A stretch of 64,000 nucleotides of DNA from Klebsormidium nitens. Taxonomy: Eukaryota > Streptophyta > Klebsormidiophyceae > Klebsormidiales > Klebsormidiaceae. A model generated the notes under the pieces. That model had not been told where the DNA came from, made no database searches, and was given only the letters and a program-made list of their open reading frames with translations. How positions within the stretch are numbered: position 1 is the first letter of the stretch; each line of letters begins with the position of its first letter. This document shows, one piece after another, positions 1 through 12,400 of the stretch. The position numbers and the translations under genes are program-made. The stretch covers positions 1 through 64,000 of the forward strand of contig DF237408.1 of assembly GCA_000708835.1 (NCBI GenBank), in the 5' to 3' direction.

Positions 1-373
1 ATCCACCATCCCTCCTGCTACTCAATGTGATCGACAGCCTATCGGCGCTTTCTGTCACCACACCTAGCAGATTATGGACGCAATTTAAGCACACAACCTG
101 CTTGCACTGCTTGCTCCTCGGAACTCTAGCACTGATCAGGTAGCCCATCAGCACGCCGCGGTCGCTCTTGCGCCATGCAAGCGTCATGAGGCCAGCAGGC
201 TCTTTGATCTTGACCCAGATGCGGTGAGCGCAAGTGAGACAATTGACAGCAACCCGCTCCTGGCAGCTCACAAAGTCAACCCTGATTTCACCTGAGGTGA
301 TCCCCCTCACGCTACCTTGCTCCATGTGACCAAGCCCACTGCTGAAATGCTGAAGACTAGCTTGAGACTCCAT
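1..373 (-). CDS. Unrecognised protein with paired cysteines, 5' part only
   Basis: An open frame of 124 codons starts at an ATG (complement of 371-373) and stays open to the left edge, so the C-terminus lies outside the window. The protein has two clusters of cysteines: SCQERVAVNCLTC, and about 40 residues later QCKQVVCLNC. This CxxC-type spacing suggests a bound zinc. No signal peptide is evident. I do not recognise the family. A Mis18/Yippee-like zinc fold is one idea, but no signature beyond the cysteines supports it. It is divergent from the F-box-like gene at 1016, with about 640 bp between. That the frame is coding rests on its length, the cysteine pattern and the lack of stops; there may be introns further left. 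Confidence 0.5.
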   Translation of the reverse strand, partial: MESQASLQHFSSGLGHMEQGSVRGITSGEIRVDFVSCQERVAVNCLTCAHRIWVKIKEPAGLMTLAWRKSDRGVLMGYLISARVPRSKQCKQVVCLNCVHNLLGVVTESADRLSITLSSRRDGG

Positions 374-1015
374 GGTTACCACCCCTTCCTTGGCCTACTC
401 TGAGGGGGCCGGATCTTCCTAAGCCCCGTGCGCCTCCATCCTGCCTCCTGCTACCCGGTCCGGGAATACCGGGCCCTCGAACTTGCCTATTTGGCCTGAC
501 GCCCTCTCCCTAAGTACCTAAAGCCCGACCTCGGCCGGTGGTCCCGGTCGCTTAGCCCTAAGTTCCGATGGTTCGACGCCCGAGGTTTCGAAAGGTCTCG
601 AGAACCTTCGCAGGGGTGGTGACGTGGCAGTCCTCTCCGGTACATGCAATACAATTTAGCGTCACTGCCAAATCCGGCACGACCATTGTTGAACGTACGC
701 CGTCCGATCTGTCCGGGCGGATCCTGGCCGTTTATTTAACTCCGAACTTCATTTGGTAGGCCCGTCTGCTCAATTGACCGGCGGACAGCGAGGGTGAGAC
801 ATGCCGGTTTTCATGTCTAAATCGCACCAAATGAAACAGTACGTGCTGTTACGTTCCAAGGGCACCATGCAGTCTTCCTTGAAGTTCCTTCCCTTTGTCT
901 GCCTGCATCATGCATGTTCACTTGAGTTTTTTTCGAGCTCAGAAGTTTTTAAATATTCTGGGATAGAGTCCTCCAGGTTCTTGCCTTAGGCGCTGGCAAT
1001 TGGAGGCCAATAAGA
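374..1015. other. Intergenic, presumed divergent promoter region
   Basis: This gap lies between the start codons of the left-edge gene (minus) and the F-box-like gene (plus). Short open frames at 568-759 and 801-989 have no recognisable features. No clear TATA box was found. Confidence 0.5.
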
Positions 1016-2275
1016 ATGGCTGCCCCTTTGTTTGACCAGCTCCCTTCCGCTATCATCATGGACATTGTTGAACGGGTCCGCCAGTCCTGCCCCACATCCT
1101 TCAGGGCGTTGGAGCGAACCAGTGCGTCGTTTCAGAGCACAACCAGGAGCCTCAGCCGTTGCCTGCGTCTGCGAAGTTGGACAGTGGACGCCAGGATGAG
1201 CCCCGAGCTTGCGGCTCATGTAACAAAGAAAGAATTGCAGCTACGGCCGCTGGTTAAGCACTTGAAGATTGTGGTTGACTTTGGAGGCCACAATATACAA
1301 TACATGAAGGCAATGGGTTATCCTCCCTATGTCGAGACGCAGGAGGATGGTTGGACAACTACAAGTATAGTGTAAGAGCGAGGCTTCTCTGATTCCGTGG
1401 ATGGTCATTACCCTGTAGCATTCATCGGGGCAGCCTCTAGTACGAGTCTAAGGTCCCTTGAGCTGGTCAACTGGCCATGCCTCAACAAGGTGATACTGGG
1501 TATGCTGGGCAGCTTTGAAAGACTGGAAACGTTGGTGGTATCAGGGTATTGTAACCTGCGACACCAAGGGCCTAACATCTTCTGCCGGAGTCTGAACATG
1601 CTAAAAGACAACATTGAGCTCCCTTCTCTTACCCACCTAGATATAATCAATCTGAACCACGGGTGTCGAGCAGCTGTCACAAGCGTGCCTTCTCAACAGA
1701 TGCTTCCGCGTGCTCGCTCTCTAGCCTTCTCTTCCGATTTCGAATGGATCAACGACAAGCAAGGGTTTTCAAAGGGCCCAGAACAGTTGGAGATTCTTCA
1801 CCTGCAGACCAACTTTTTGAATGACGACTTGTTGGGTAAAGTTGCTGCACGATTCAAGTTGCTGCAAGAATTGCGAGTACGACATGACTGTTACCCCTTG
1901 CCATATGAGGAACGCAAGTCACCTAAGGTTACTCTAGCTGGGCTGCAAGATCTTATGTCAGGCTGCCCGCACCTCAAAGTCTTGCATATTTCTGAAATGT
2001 TTGTGGAAGCCATCTCGTCGGCAGAGTGGTGCAGTCTTCTACAAACGGCGAACCAACTCAGAGAGATACATCTTCCTATGATATCGGAGGAGATTGCTGA
2101 GATAGTAAAGACACTAGGTAGCTTGGAGGTTCTCAGTTCTGAATACCCTAAGCACTTGTTGAGCTTCAAAGAGCTTTGTCAATCTTCCCATGAAGGCGCA
2201 CATTTGGAAGTACGCCAGAACACTTGTGCTTGTGTCAGCCGGAAGTCGGTGGCAGGTCGGTCGGGAGCAGGATGA
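1016..2275 (+). CDS. F-box/LRR-like protein
   Basis: The proposed model is exon 1 at 1016-1371, a 69-nt intron at 1372-1440 (GTAAGA...CTAG), and exon 2 at 1441-2275, about 396 aa. Without the intron the reading frame meets a TAA at 1373-1375; with it both halves join in the same frame. The N-terminus (PLFDQLPSAIIMDIVERV, then a Cys-Pro and ALERTS stretch) resembles a degenerate F-box. The rest has leucine-rich segments such as SLRSLELVNWPCL, LETLVVSGYCNL, LTHLDIINL and LKVLHISEM, as in LRR-type F-box proteins that recruit substrates to SCF ubiquitin ligases. The F-box and LRRs are weak, so the substrate and even the class are uncertain. The alternative to a short intron is a nonsense-mutated gene. 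Confidence 0.6.
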
Positions 2276-3355
2276 CCGGTCTAAAACGTTGGGCCCAGAA
2301 TATAACCGTACGAATATGAACTAGATTCAAAGCACTGTGGAGAGGTGTGATTCCGAGTTTTAGAAGCTCAAGGCTCATTAGCGGACGAAGACTCTATACT
2401 TAGTGTTATCAACATATTAGAAAGACAAATTGTCTACTCATGACAAGCCTTTGACACCTAATTCTCGAGCTATCGGAGATAGTTGAGCTCTATTCCAAAC
2501 GTCGCTAAAAATCCTCCACAAAACTGTATCTTCCCATGCATGGCATGAGATGATCGATCTGCCCATGTTTCAAATGCTGCGTGGCTCGAGTCACGTGCTC
2601 GAGTCATGTATGTTGTCCCCATGGAATAATGAGCTTGCAGTTTGGCACGTACACACTTCATGGCACCCTTTGTGTCGGATACTGGAGGTACATGCTAGGG
2701 CCATGAGGGGGCCATGTCGCAAATTGCATGTCTGCAATACTCGCACAATGAATCCGAGACTGAATGGACTATGTAGTGTACGTAACTTATTGCACGTGGG
2801 CCCGGCCTTCAACCATGAAAGCCGAGCGGCTTAATGACTGGCATGAGCTATGTATGCCTGCGTCCTTAAGTCGAGCCCATGCTGCAAGGCCCTGTTCGCA
2901 CTCTGCCGCATAGGCATCTCACAAAATTGTTGACGGTTCATTTGTTGAACCGCCAATGAAAGGACGCAGCCTTTGCAAGCGCCGGTCGATCCTGATTGCA
3001 TGCATGGTCACGGAAACATGCTGCCATATGCATATTTTGGAACCGTCAAATTTTCATATGCAATTTCAGTGCCGTTCCGCAATTCAGAAGCAAACTCATT
3101 GCCGGTTCTTCGGAGACTAGCTTTCACACATGCCTTCCATGATTGATACGACAGGTCTTCGAAAAGATAGAGTTGTCGACAGGATGCACAGTTCTTGAAA
3201 TACATGTTCAGCCAGGGGAACAATCCCTGGCTGCTGACGGTGTGACTGCTGTCGACCTAGAAGGTTAAATGTGTGATCTAGGGTGTAGAGCGTGAATATA
3301 CCATGGGCCATCACTCCATGCATTTTGCTAGTGTACAGCTTACGACTCGGAGCAT
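2276..3355. other. Intergenic between convergent 3' ends
   Basis: This gap lies between the 3' ends of the F-box-like gene (plus) and the EHD gene (minus). It should hold both 3' UTRs. Several short overlapping frames (2470-3323) show no family features and no splice-consistent continuation. Confidence 0.5.
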
Positions 3356-6300
3356 CTAATCGTACGGGTTCCTAAACTTGTGAAGCAGGTCCGGAATGTC
3401 AATTCCGAGGACATCATCGACGTTTTTGAGCAGTTTTGGATTGAGTTTGTTGAAATTGGATATCTGATAGCCTTGCAACACTTCCCGGAAGTAGTCGACG
3501 TTGGGGAAGTCCCCTCGAGGCAGATGGTGTTCCCGTTGAATCTGTAATATTGGGAAGAACAGAACGTTTGCAATGCTCTGGCAGTGATCGGCTCCATAGA
3601 AAACACCTTCTCTTCACCTTCTGAAGGGTGCTGAATGAGACTCAAAAGCAGGCCACCCGCTCAGCAACGAATGGTCAAGCCAAACTCAGAACGAGGCAGT
3701 GAGTTTGATTGCTCAGAGGCAGGCGCTGCCACATCTGTCTTTGTGCATTTGAGTGGAGCACAAAACGCGCAATTCGAGAATCTGAGCCCTCATCCTCGAC
3801 CAGAGCCGCGCCATGCACCTCACCTTGTCAAACTCCTCCTCGAGGTTGTCAATGATTTGCTGCTGCACCTTGGCCTTGCCCATGAACGGCATCCGCGCCC
3901 GCAGGCTGGATACGATGTACGCGTGGATCTTGGCGGCCCGGGCCCGCTTCACGAACTCGTTCACCTGCGCACCCGTCAGGCAATCAGAAGGCAACACATC
4001 CCGACCTTCGCTTGAGTGCTCCCGTTGAAGGTAGCCAGCTCGTATCCAGACGGAAGAAAGGACTCCAAGCAAAACCCCCGTACAGTAGATTTCCTTGCAG
4101 AGGTCGCATTGAGGAGCCGAAGGGAGGGCGAACAAAACAGCCGGATAAGGTCCGCCAGCATATTCGACCCGCAAAGTTCAATCCTTTTTGCCAAATCTCG
4201 AAGGGAACGTCCACCCACCTTTCTGTCGACACTTTTCCGAGGGATGTCATTTAGATCGGCCATCAGATCATTCTGCTCCGCTTCAAACAGCTGCGCCCCC
4301 AGCGGCGTGTTCTCAGCTCGCATGGGCCGATCGTTGAAGGATCTGTCACACAGAGATGCAGGGGTTGAGACAAGAAGAAATACTTGCAGACCAATGCTGC
4401 TGCTGTAGAAGGACAACAATAAACCCGACTTTGACGTACCGGTACCAGCAAAGCCGGATCGATCGAATTCTCTGAAACCGGAAGACCGGAGCAAGATTAC
4501 TGAGAGCAACAATGTGCTCGATACTGCGGACGGAGATATTCAAACAACTTAGGCCCGAGACCGCTTACCCTATGTACACTCGCGAGACCTCTGGTGTGTT
4601 GAGAACCTTCCCCAGGGACCACATAAGTGCTCCATACACGCGCATGAGCTGCAGGAGTTCGACTCGCGTCAGACGACCCGCTAATCCTATCGAGATAAGA
4701 CAAGATCAGACGTCTCCCTGCGAGATCCATATCGATACAATTTTGCAGCGAACGACTCGTGTCCTTTTGCTTGAGGTCTATGTTGGCAAGCATTGACAGG
4801 ACGTGCCACCTCAAGTGGATGCATGCTGACCCGAAACATAAGGGCCCGAATGGACAGACTGGCAACGATGCGAACAAGCGCGATATATAGTAAAAGAAGC
4901 ATTTCTCCAGAAAGCGAGAAAGCGCCCCAGCCTCGAGCGCGCCCACCTGCTGCGTCTCGACCTGGTCGGCCTTGTTGAGGACGACGCGGATCTTGTCGTC
5001 CTGCCCGCGCAGCGCCCCGATGACGCGCTTGAACTCGTCGGAGATGTCCAGCTTGTGCGGGTCGAAGAGCAGCAGGATGAGGTCGCTCCGCTGCGCGAAC
5101 CACTGGACCACGCCCGTGAAGTCGTACGACCGCATCGTGCGCTGCTTCTCGCCCGACAGCACGCCCGGCGTGTCGATGAACGTCACGTGGTCCAGCAACT
5201 GCGGACGGGGCGGAACGAGGACAGTAAGAGCTGGGCTTGCTCTGCAGATGGGCCAGCCGCGTCTCAAGTAAAGAAACGCCGCTTTGGGGATTCACACGGG
5301 TCAACAGCAATGAAGTGAACGAAGGCCTACACATACTTCAATTTTTGCATCTCACCTTTGACAGATCACTCATCTTTAACGGCACGATAGGACCGTACAC
5401 GACTCTTTCGCTTTGAGGATCACAATATGGTCATCCAATTGACGTCTTCTGAGGACTTCAACAGTGAAATCAGGCTGATACCACTTTCGGACAGAAGATT
5501 GTGTGTCGATGTTGCCATTTCTCGGGGCTCACCTGGTGGGGCAGTTGCGAGCACTCGAACTTGGACAAGAAGGCCGTCCCGAACTTGGTGAGGCCGTTGA
5601 ACGGCATGTCCGCTTGCACGGCCACCGTGTTGCCAGGCACGCTCCGCTCGTCCTGCCCTTGCTGAACAAACAGCACCCACACACGCAGAGTCACCACATG
5701 CCCAAATTGCTGCCGAGGACCCGACTGCGAGAAGAAACTCAGAAAACTTCCTGCCCAGTCTCAGAAGCTGAAACTGACGGCCAATCGATTAATAAGGCGG
5801 CAAGGCGAACCGTCAAACTTTTGTCCGCGTATGAGGATGCTGGCGGTTTTGCCTCACCATGATTGCTACGAAGCGGTCCGTTGTTGGCTCCGGGCCGATG
5901 TGAGCACCTGCAGGAGTTCGTAAGGACACATCAGAATCTTTTATAATCCAGAAAGAGACCAAGACGTCGAGGAGCAATGCTCCAAGCGAGCTAAAGATCC
6001 AGGACCATGACAGAGAAGCTTTCAACGGTACGGTGAAAATTTCAAGCAGCAGGTTGAACCATGAATCAGGCTGCTATTCTCGCTGAACAAGGAGGTCATT
6101 GTTAGCTCTCTTACCAGGATACTCCCGTTTCAAGAGATGCTTGATGAAGGTAGTCTTCCCGGTGCTGTACTGACCCAAGAGCATCACCATTGGCTTCGAG
6201 TCGAAGTCGCTGGGTGTCTGGCGAAACACAATAAGAAGGGTCGTATCATTATTGCAGGTCCCGGCTTACAACATACTCCAGTTGCCTGTGCACCACTGGA

Positions 6301-8853
6301 AGCGAAACCAAGCAAATGACTGCGAAATACTTGGAATGCTTCTTTGCGTCGAAATCAATCTTAAACTGCCTTCGAATGCAAATGGAGTGGATCAAAGGAA
6401 CTTGGCGGCCTCGCTTGCTCACGAGAGGCGGCGAGTGGAAGGGCCCAAACAGGTACGTCTCCTCCAGCGGCTTGATCTTCTCCACGTACAGCCGCTTGAG
6501 CCCGTCGATCACCGAGTTCACTGCTTGCGGGGGTAGGGGCTTCCGTTTCCGAGGCTTGACAGACGAGGGAGGGGTCCAGGATGCGTCGCTCGACTCCCTC
6601 GCTGAACCAGGCGGACCAGCTGAACCAGCTGGACACGGAAGGAGACATAGAAACACTCAGTGCCAACAGAATTTGGCGTCATGGCACACAGATCCCTAAC
6701 ACCAGAAAGCCAGTCCCACGAGTGACTTGAAGGTACGAGGTGAACGAACAAGGCGTAGCATCAGATATGCTTGGAAATGCGAACATGTCACGGCAGCCCA
6801 AAATACGGCTTCTTTAGCCCAGCTTTTCGGCTTCCGCGCCACAAACCAAGTCGTAAATCGCATTAAAAGTGACGAACCGAAAGACAAAGCCAATCCAGCT
6901 TCTTTGTGGGTTTGCAATCTTCAAAAGCTCACAGAGCCTTGACGGCCGAAGCGGCAGAATATTGGAGCGATCGTCCCAGAGAGGCGACGCAGGCGCCGAG
7001 CGGTAAGTCGAGCTAAGGCTCGGCTCACTGCTAGTCTTGCTGCGGAAAGGCTTCATAAGGGCCTTCCCGAGCTTCTTGTGTGGCACGGAGGACAGCTCGT
7101 GCATCAGCACCCAAGGGACATCTCTGAGTGTCATGCCTCAAGCAGTCTGCTTCGTCTACGAATGGACGGCATCTTTGCAAGGTAGCAAGACTGTTGTTGT
7201 TGGGTCAAAGAAACAACATTTGCCAGGACGGAATGGAGAAGGGAGGGGAATAGTCGCATGCTTACGTGAGCTGCTGCTGCCAGGGACCTCAGCAGCGTTT
7301 GAAAACGACAGGTTCCGCTGTATGACAAAAGACTCCGCTCAGGACCGTATCCAAAGAGGGCCGAAAAGTCATCTGAAAACTCCAATGAAGGCAGTAGAAG
7401 CAGCTGAGGATAAGCAGAGTGAGCAGACCTCGTTTTGGGGAAGGTCGTTAGGGGCAGCTTCTTGGCCTGAACAGACGGACGCATCATGTGGTGGCATGGC
7501 AGGCAGCGCCAACTAACCTGGAACAGGGTTTCTATGCCAGTCAATACTGGCGGGCTGATGTCCTCCGGATCTGAGGAACAGGAAAGAAGCGAGTTCAAAG
7601 TCCTACAACGGTGATCACAGGAAGTTGCCCATTTGCTCAAGAACCTTTCTTACGAAGCTCCGGCATGAGGAGGTAAAAGCAGGATAGCAGCGCCGCATGC
7701 TTGTATAGAAAACGAACAAGGGAGTGACTCTTTTCTTCTCGAATAAAATCTTCACCTTTGTGTTTGAGAATGTCTGGAGTAACCTCATATCCAGCTTGGG
7801 CCAATCCAATGACCTGCCAATGCAACAGAAGATATCCATTGGATATGAAGAAGAGTCAGCACGGAACATTGAGATATGTAGAACAGATAGGAGAGCAGAT
7901 ATGCCAGCGAGAAAGAGACAGCGCTCACAGACAGTCAGCCACAACTGTTCCAAGACACTTGATGTGCCCAAAAACCGCTTTCTCACCTGCATGGCAGTCA
8001 CGAACTCACGGAAACCCAGGTACCCAGCGCGAGAAACATCTGCTATGCCCCAGACCTGAAGAGGTGTATAGGGCATGCATGAGACAACAAAAAGAGTCTT
8101 TTGGCGAGTCGCAGGAGATGACCAGGTTGTGTCTGGCCCAAAAGCCTATTTGGGAAGAGCGGATGCTCCATTGTGGTAAAGAGCTTGATTTCTGCTGTTA
8201 CAGTGCACAAAGGATCTATAATGCAAACCTTTAGTCATGATAAGCACGATGAGCTCCCTTTGAAGTTTCACCCGTCTCTCTGCCCGTTTGAAGGCCTTGT
8301 TCACTACACAGAAGGGGAGGCCAAGACATGCAAGAACTTTGATTTCGAACTGTCACATCGGACAAGGCGAAAAAGTGGATTCATGAATGTCAAGACCAGC
8401 AATGCCATCGATGGAAGACATCAAGGACCCCACCTTCTTCAACACCTCCCTTGGAAGCTGGGACATTGAGAAGAAGCTGACGGCCTCCGAGCCTGTCAAC
8501 CGCCCATCCCGGTCTGCCAGACAATAGCTCAGCGTGAGCAGAAAGGTCATAACAAGGAGGCCAGATAAATGCAGGATGCACAGCAGAAAACCCCATGTTA
8601 GAAGAGAATTGGGCCAAGAGATGCATTCGAATTCTGCCAGCTTCAGCAGCAGCGATTCTGGGGTGGGTGCTTGCAACCCCATGATCGCTGATTCATGTTA
8701 CGGACTAAAGCCTGCTCCTGGCAGCTCAAGTGAGTCTCCAAAATTTTCCACACGTTGAGAAGCACGTTGCCCACCTGCATCAGCAGCATCGAACCACTGT
8801 CGATACAGCGCATCATCCCGCTTGGCTGATGATGGCGCAACAATCAGGTCCAT
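3356..8853 (-). CDS. EHD: EH-domain-containing dynamin-like ATPase (plant EHD1/EHD2 type)
   Basis: EHD proteins are membrane-remodelling ATPases that tubulate endosomal membranes. Exons in coding order: 8775-8853, 8434-8513, 7987-8055, 7756-7813, 7518-7570, 6933-7095 (5' edge uncertain), 6423-6628, 6115-6217, 5858-5907, 5533-5661, 4947-5198, 4569-4648, 4219-4342, 3824-3964, 3356-3541; about 590 aa in frame. The N-terminal EH/EF-hand has loop DADRDGRLTGSE, assembled across intron 1, followed by GIADVSRAGYLGFREF. The G domain has P-loop GQYSTGKTT, DTPGVLSGEK and NKAD. The C-terminal helical part has VNEFVKRARAAKIHAY and ends in FRNPYD. The N-terminal position of the EH module is plant-like; animal EHDs carry it at the C-terminus. 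The basic, Ser/Pro-rich linker (exon 6 and the start of exon 7) is the least certain part. Confidence 0.95.
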
Positions 8854-9452
8854 GATGTTGCCCTTCAAGATTCTCCAGAATTTATGGATCCGTCTGCTGT
8901 CCCCAGCGCTTCAACAAGCTGCAACCAAGGAGACACTGAGCCCTAATAGTAACAGCAGTAGTGCAGAAGAAAAGGCTGCATGCGCCTATTACTAGGTTAC
9001 TAGGTAGGCTATAGCCTTAGGCTATATAGGGAAATGGGGTGGCCTGGCCCCCCTGAGTTCGGATTTCGGAGTTAAGGTTTTGAGATTCTTGGAATGGGCC
9101 ACGTTTCCTGCAGAGCAAGCAGAGAACCATAAGACTTACATACTTCTAGCACTGTAGCAGCAACATTGGCATTGGCATCAGGAGGCGTGAGAAGTTGGTG
9201 CTAGCCTTGTGGCACAACACTGGGGGGGTCCGCAGAAGCTCTGCAGACATTGATTGACTATGCAAGGGTTCTGAAGTCAACTGGCGCCTGGTCGGCGCCA
9301 TGGTAGGCTGAGCACTTAGTGCAGTGGTGGTACTTGCTCCAGCGCGTCAAGAAAGTCAACCAGATTAGTGCTGTAGTGATACTGTGTCCTGCAGGGCGCT
9401 CTGGCGACCTGCTTTAGCAGCATTGTTAGTGTGCTGTTCAGAATCTGTCAGC
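8854..9452. other. Divergent upstream region of EHD and PPR genes
   Basis: About 600 bp separates the EHD start (minus) from the first in-frame ATG of the PPR gene. At about 8990-9030 there are short direct repeats, TACTAGGT twice and TAGGCTATA/CCTTAGGCTATATAG, the second containing a TATATA core that could serve either gene. The PPR frame is also open from about 9384, and a TGCAG at 9391-9395 could be a splice acceptor, so a further 5' exon is possible. Confidence 0.4.
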
Positions 9453-12400
9453 ATGTTCTGCGGCTGTGGGAAGCCATCACTCGTGGATAAAGTGCCGCTG
9501 TATGGAGTAAACCTTAGCCGAAGGACAGAAGCAGGGAAAGTGAGACCACTGGAACAAGGTGCGGAAGTCTTGGATTTGAAGCTACGTCATGTCAAAGCTT
9601 TTCAACCAATACAGGCTGGAGCATCACCAGCAGTTGCCCAAAGTGAAACTGCAGCAATAAACGCTGTCAGAATCAGGGGCGAGGAAGTGGCGGCGCTCGA
9701 GGAGTTTGTGAGAGAACGGCAGAATGGAGTTGACAGACTGCGAAGGCAGAGTGCAGGGTCGCTGGAGCCACATTTACATGAGCCACATGAGTCGTCCTCT
9801 TTTACACCAGCAAGTCAGCAGCAGTCAGTACAGCAAGCTGCGTTGTCATCGCAAAACCCCTATGAGCAACTTCTAGCTAGGGTTTCTTTGCTTGCATCGC
9901 TGCGACACCGGCAACTGCAGCTAGGAACGAAGTGGAGAGAACTCATTGAGGAGGCGAGTGCCTTTTCAGCCAGAGAAGATGGTGGTGGTGTGTTGGCGCT
10001 ACAGATTCTACAGGCGATGAGCAGGACAAAAGGTCAGGGGAAAGTGCGGGCAAGCACGCACCACATTGTAGCTGCACTTCGGGTAAGTGGAAGTCTGGCA
10101 TAGTGACTTGTCTAAGTGATTGCTTGGCCCTTGTGAAGCTTGAAGTACATCAGCATGTCATTTGTCAGAAATGGAAGATCACCATGATGCCACCATCCCA
10201 TCACTTGGGGAAGTTGGACATGCTTTGCAGTATTGTGCAGGATCAAGAGGTTTAGCTGCCGAAAGAGCATTTTGTAAGACAGGCTTTCAAGCGTGCCTGC
10301 TTCCCCACTTTCTCCAGATTAAGCTCATACAAAGCTCCATAATTTGACTCAGCACAATGCATGGATGCCTGCAGACTTAGCATATCTAAAGACTGATATG
10401 CTCCTCATCACTCCTTTTGCCCTACCCAGACCTGTCAGTAACATGTTATGATTGCCGGCCATGTGAGCGAAACCTCTTAGTGGCCTTGCGTTTGCCCGCG
10501 AACGTGACTGGCAGATTCAATTGGTCATAAGTGGCAGGTGCAACAATTGGCGCTTGTTTGGCACAGGTGTGCCGCAACGTACCAGAAGGGGAATCCATCC
10601 TGGAGTGGGCTAGGCAGCAGGGCACCGGGATGGCAGCTCCACCCCTCAACGCCCACGTCTTTTCAGCCATGATCAAATTGTACCTGGTTCATAGGGCCTC
10701 CGACAAAGCACGGGCCCTGCACCAGGCAAGTCACGTTGGATGCAGCCAGCATCAGTTTCTTGTAGATCACGCTCTGTGATTGCTGTCTTGCCCAGTTTGG
10801 AACCACTTACGAAGTCGCATATTGAGTAGCGCACAAGAAATTCATTCAGGGTGTGAGAAAGGAAAATTTTCCAACATGAGAGCTGACGCCCCACACTGGG
10901 CTCCATTTGTGCAGGTCATCAAAGACGAAAGTATAGAAGTGGACGTAGTCCTCTATAATGCTCTCCTGGAGGTAAGAGCTTGGTTCTTCCCTGAAGCCAG
11001 CACAGATGTATAAATTGTTATCTTGATGCTTTTCTTTCTCAGCTTCTTGATTAAGAATACTTCCGTGTTCCGAGATTTATAAAGGCGCGCAGAGAGTCAT
11101 GAACGCAAGATTGTGACATGTTCAAAGTTCAGATGGTGCTATCTGCAGGCGGAGAATGACGTGGACAATATGTGGCGGCTTCTAGCAGACATGGAGAAGT
11201 CGGGCATAAGGCCAAACGACAGAACATACGCGTGAGTGATCCATCGCCAGTTGTCCTTGCATCCATTTCCCCATGGCACTTCATCCCTCAAGCTTGTTTG
11301 CAAGAAGCGTAACTCAGTGCTCCGCTCGTGCTCATAGACGTTCTTTGTGCACATAATAGTGCGGGATTCTCTGATGTCTCTGCCTCCTGTTTTTTAGGGC
11401 GTGTTTGCGGTGCGCTGGAGCCGTGGCTGACACACAGGCGGTGGGCCGACTGGAGGACCTGCTTTTTGGCAGCGGCCTCAGGATATCTCTCCAGACCAAC
11501 AACGCCCTGATTGATGGTAAGGGGTTTCATTTTTTGATGCAGATTGCAGCATGTGGAAGCTGTCACTGTCTTCTGATATTGCATGCTGATGAGTCAAAAC
11601 AATCCTGCTTTCATCAACGAACGCATATTGGTGATTGGACGATCTGGTCCCAGCTTTCCCTCAATAGACCTTTCAAATCAAATCGACAGCCGTCTGAATC
11701 TCACTTGAGCGCCCCGTGCTTCAGCCTGGGCCCACTGCGGGGAGGTGGCCTATGGCTGGCATGCGGTCGAGCGGCTGAAGCGGCAGGGGCTGCGGCCCGA
11801 CTGGTGGACCTTCAACACGCTCATCAAGATGCATGCCCTGCAAGGGGACAAGGACGGGGCCTTCCGCGCGTTTGAAGCGATGCAAGCCGAGGGTGAGGGA
11901 AAGGGAGTCCTTTCGAGGACTTGTTTCTGCGACGGAGTAAGACGCGATTATGTTAGAATCATATTGAAGTCAAATGGTGTTCTTGAAAGATTCCGTGCAT
12001 CACATAACGTGGGAAGCAGGCACACACTTAGAAGAGAGGCAAGAACATAAAAGGACACCTCCTACAGCACGCCTCAAGTGAGCAAAACCATCAGTGATTG
12101 ATGTCTGGTGTAGGTATCCGGCCCGACCGTGTCACGTACAACACTCTCCTGGAGACCTGCGTCCAGGCGCGGAGGTTCGACTCCGCCCTCTCTTTGTATC
12201 GGCGGTGGCGCAAACAAGGGGAAATCGAACCAGATCAGATCACCATTGCTATCTTATTGGTGAGTTGGATACGGGGAGAGGCAAGAATCGTTGTCAGGCT
12301 CGTTGATGATGTTGCTCGCGCCTTCAAAACCAATTCTGGTAGTATTTGCTTCTGACTCTCCACCCCCTTCCAAATCCATGAAGCCACCTGAGCTTCTCCG

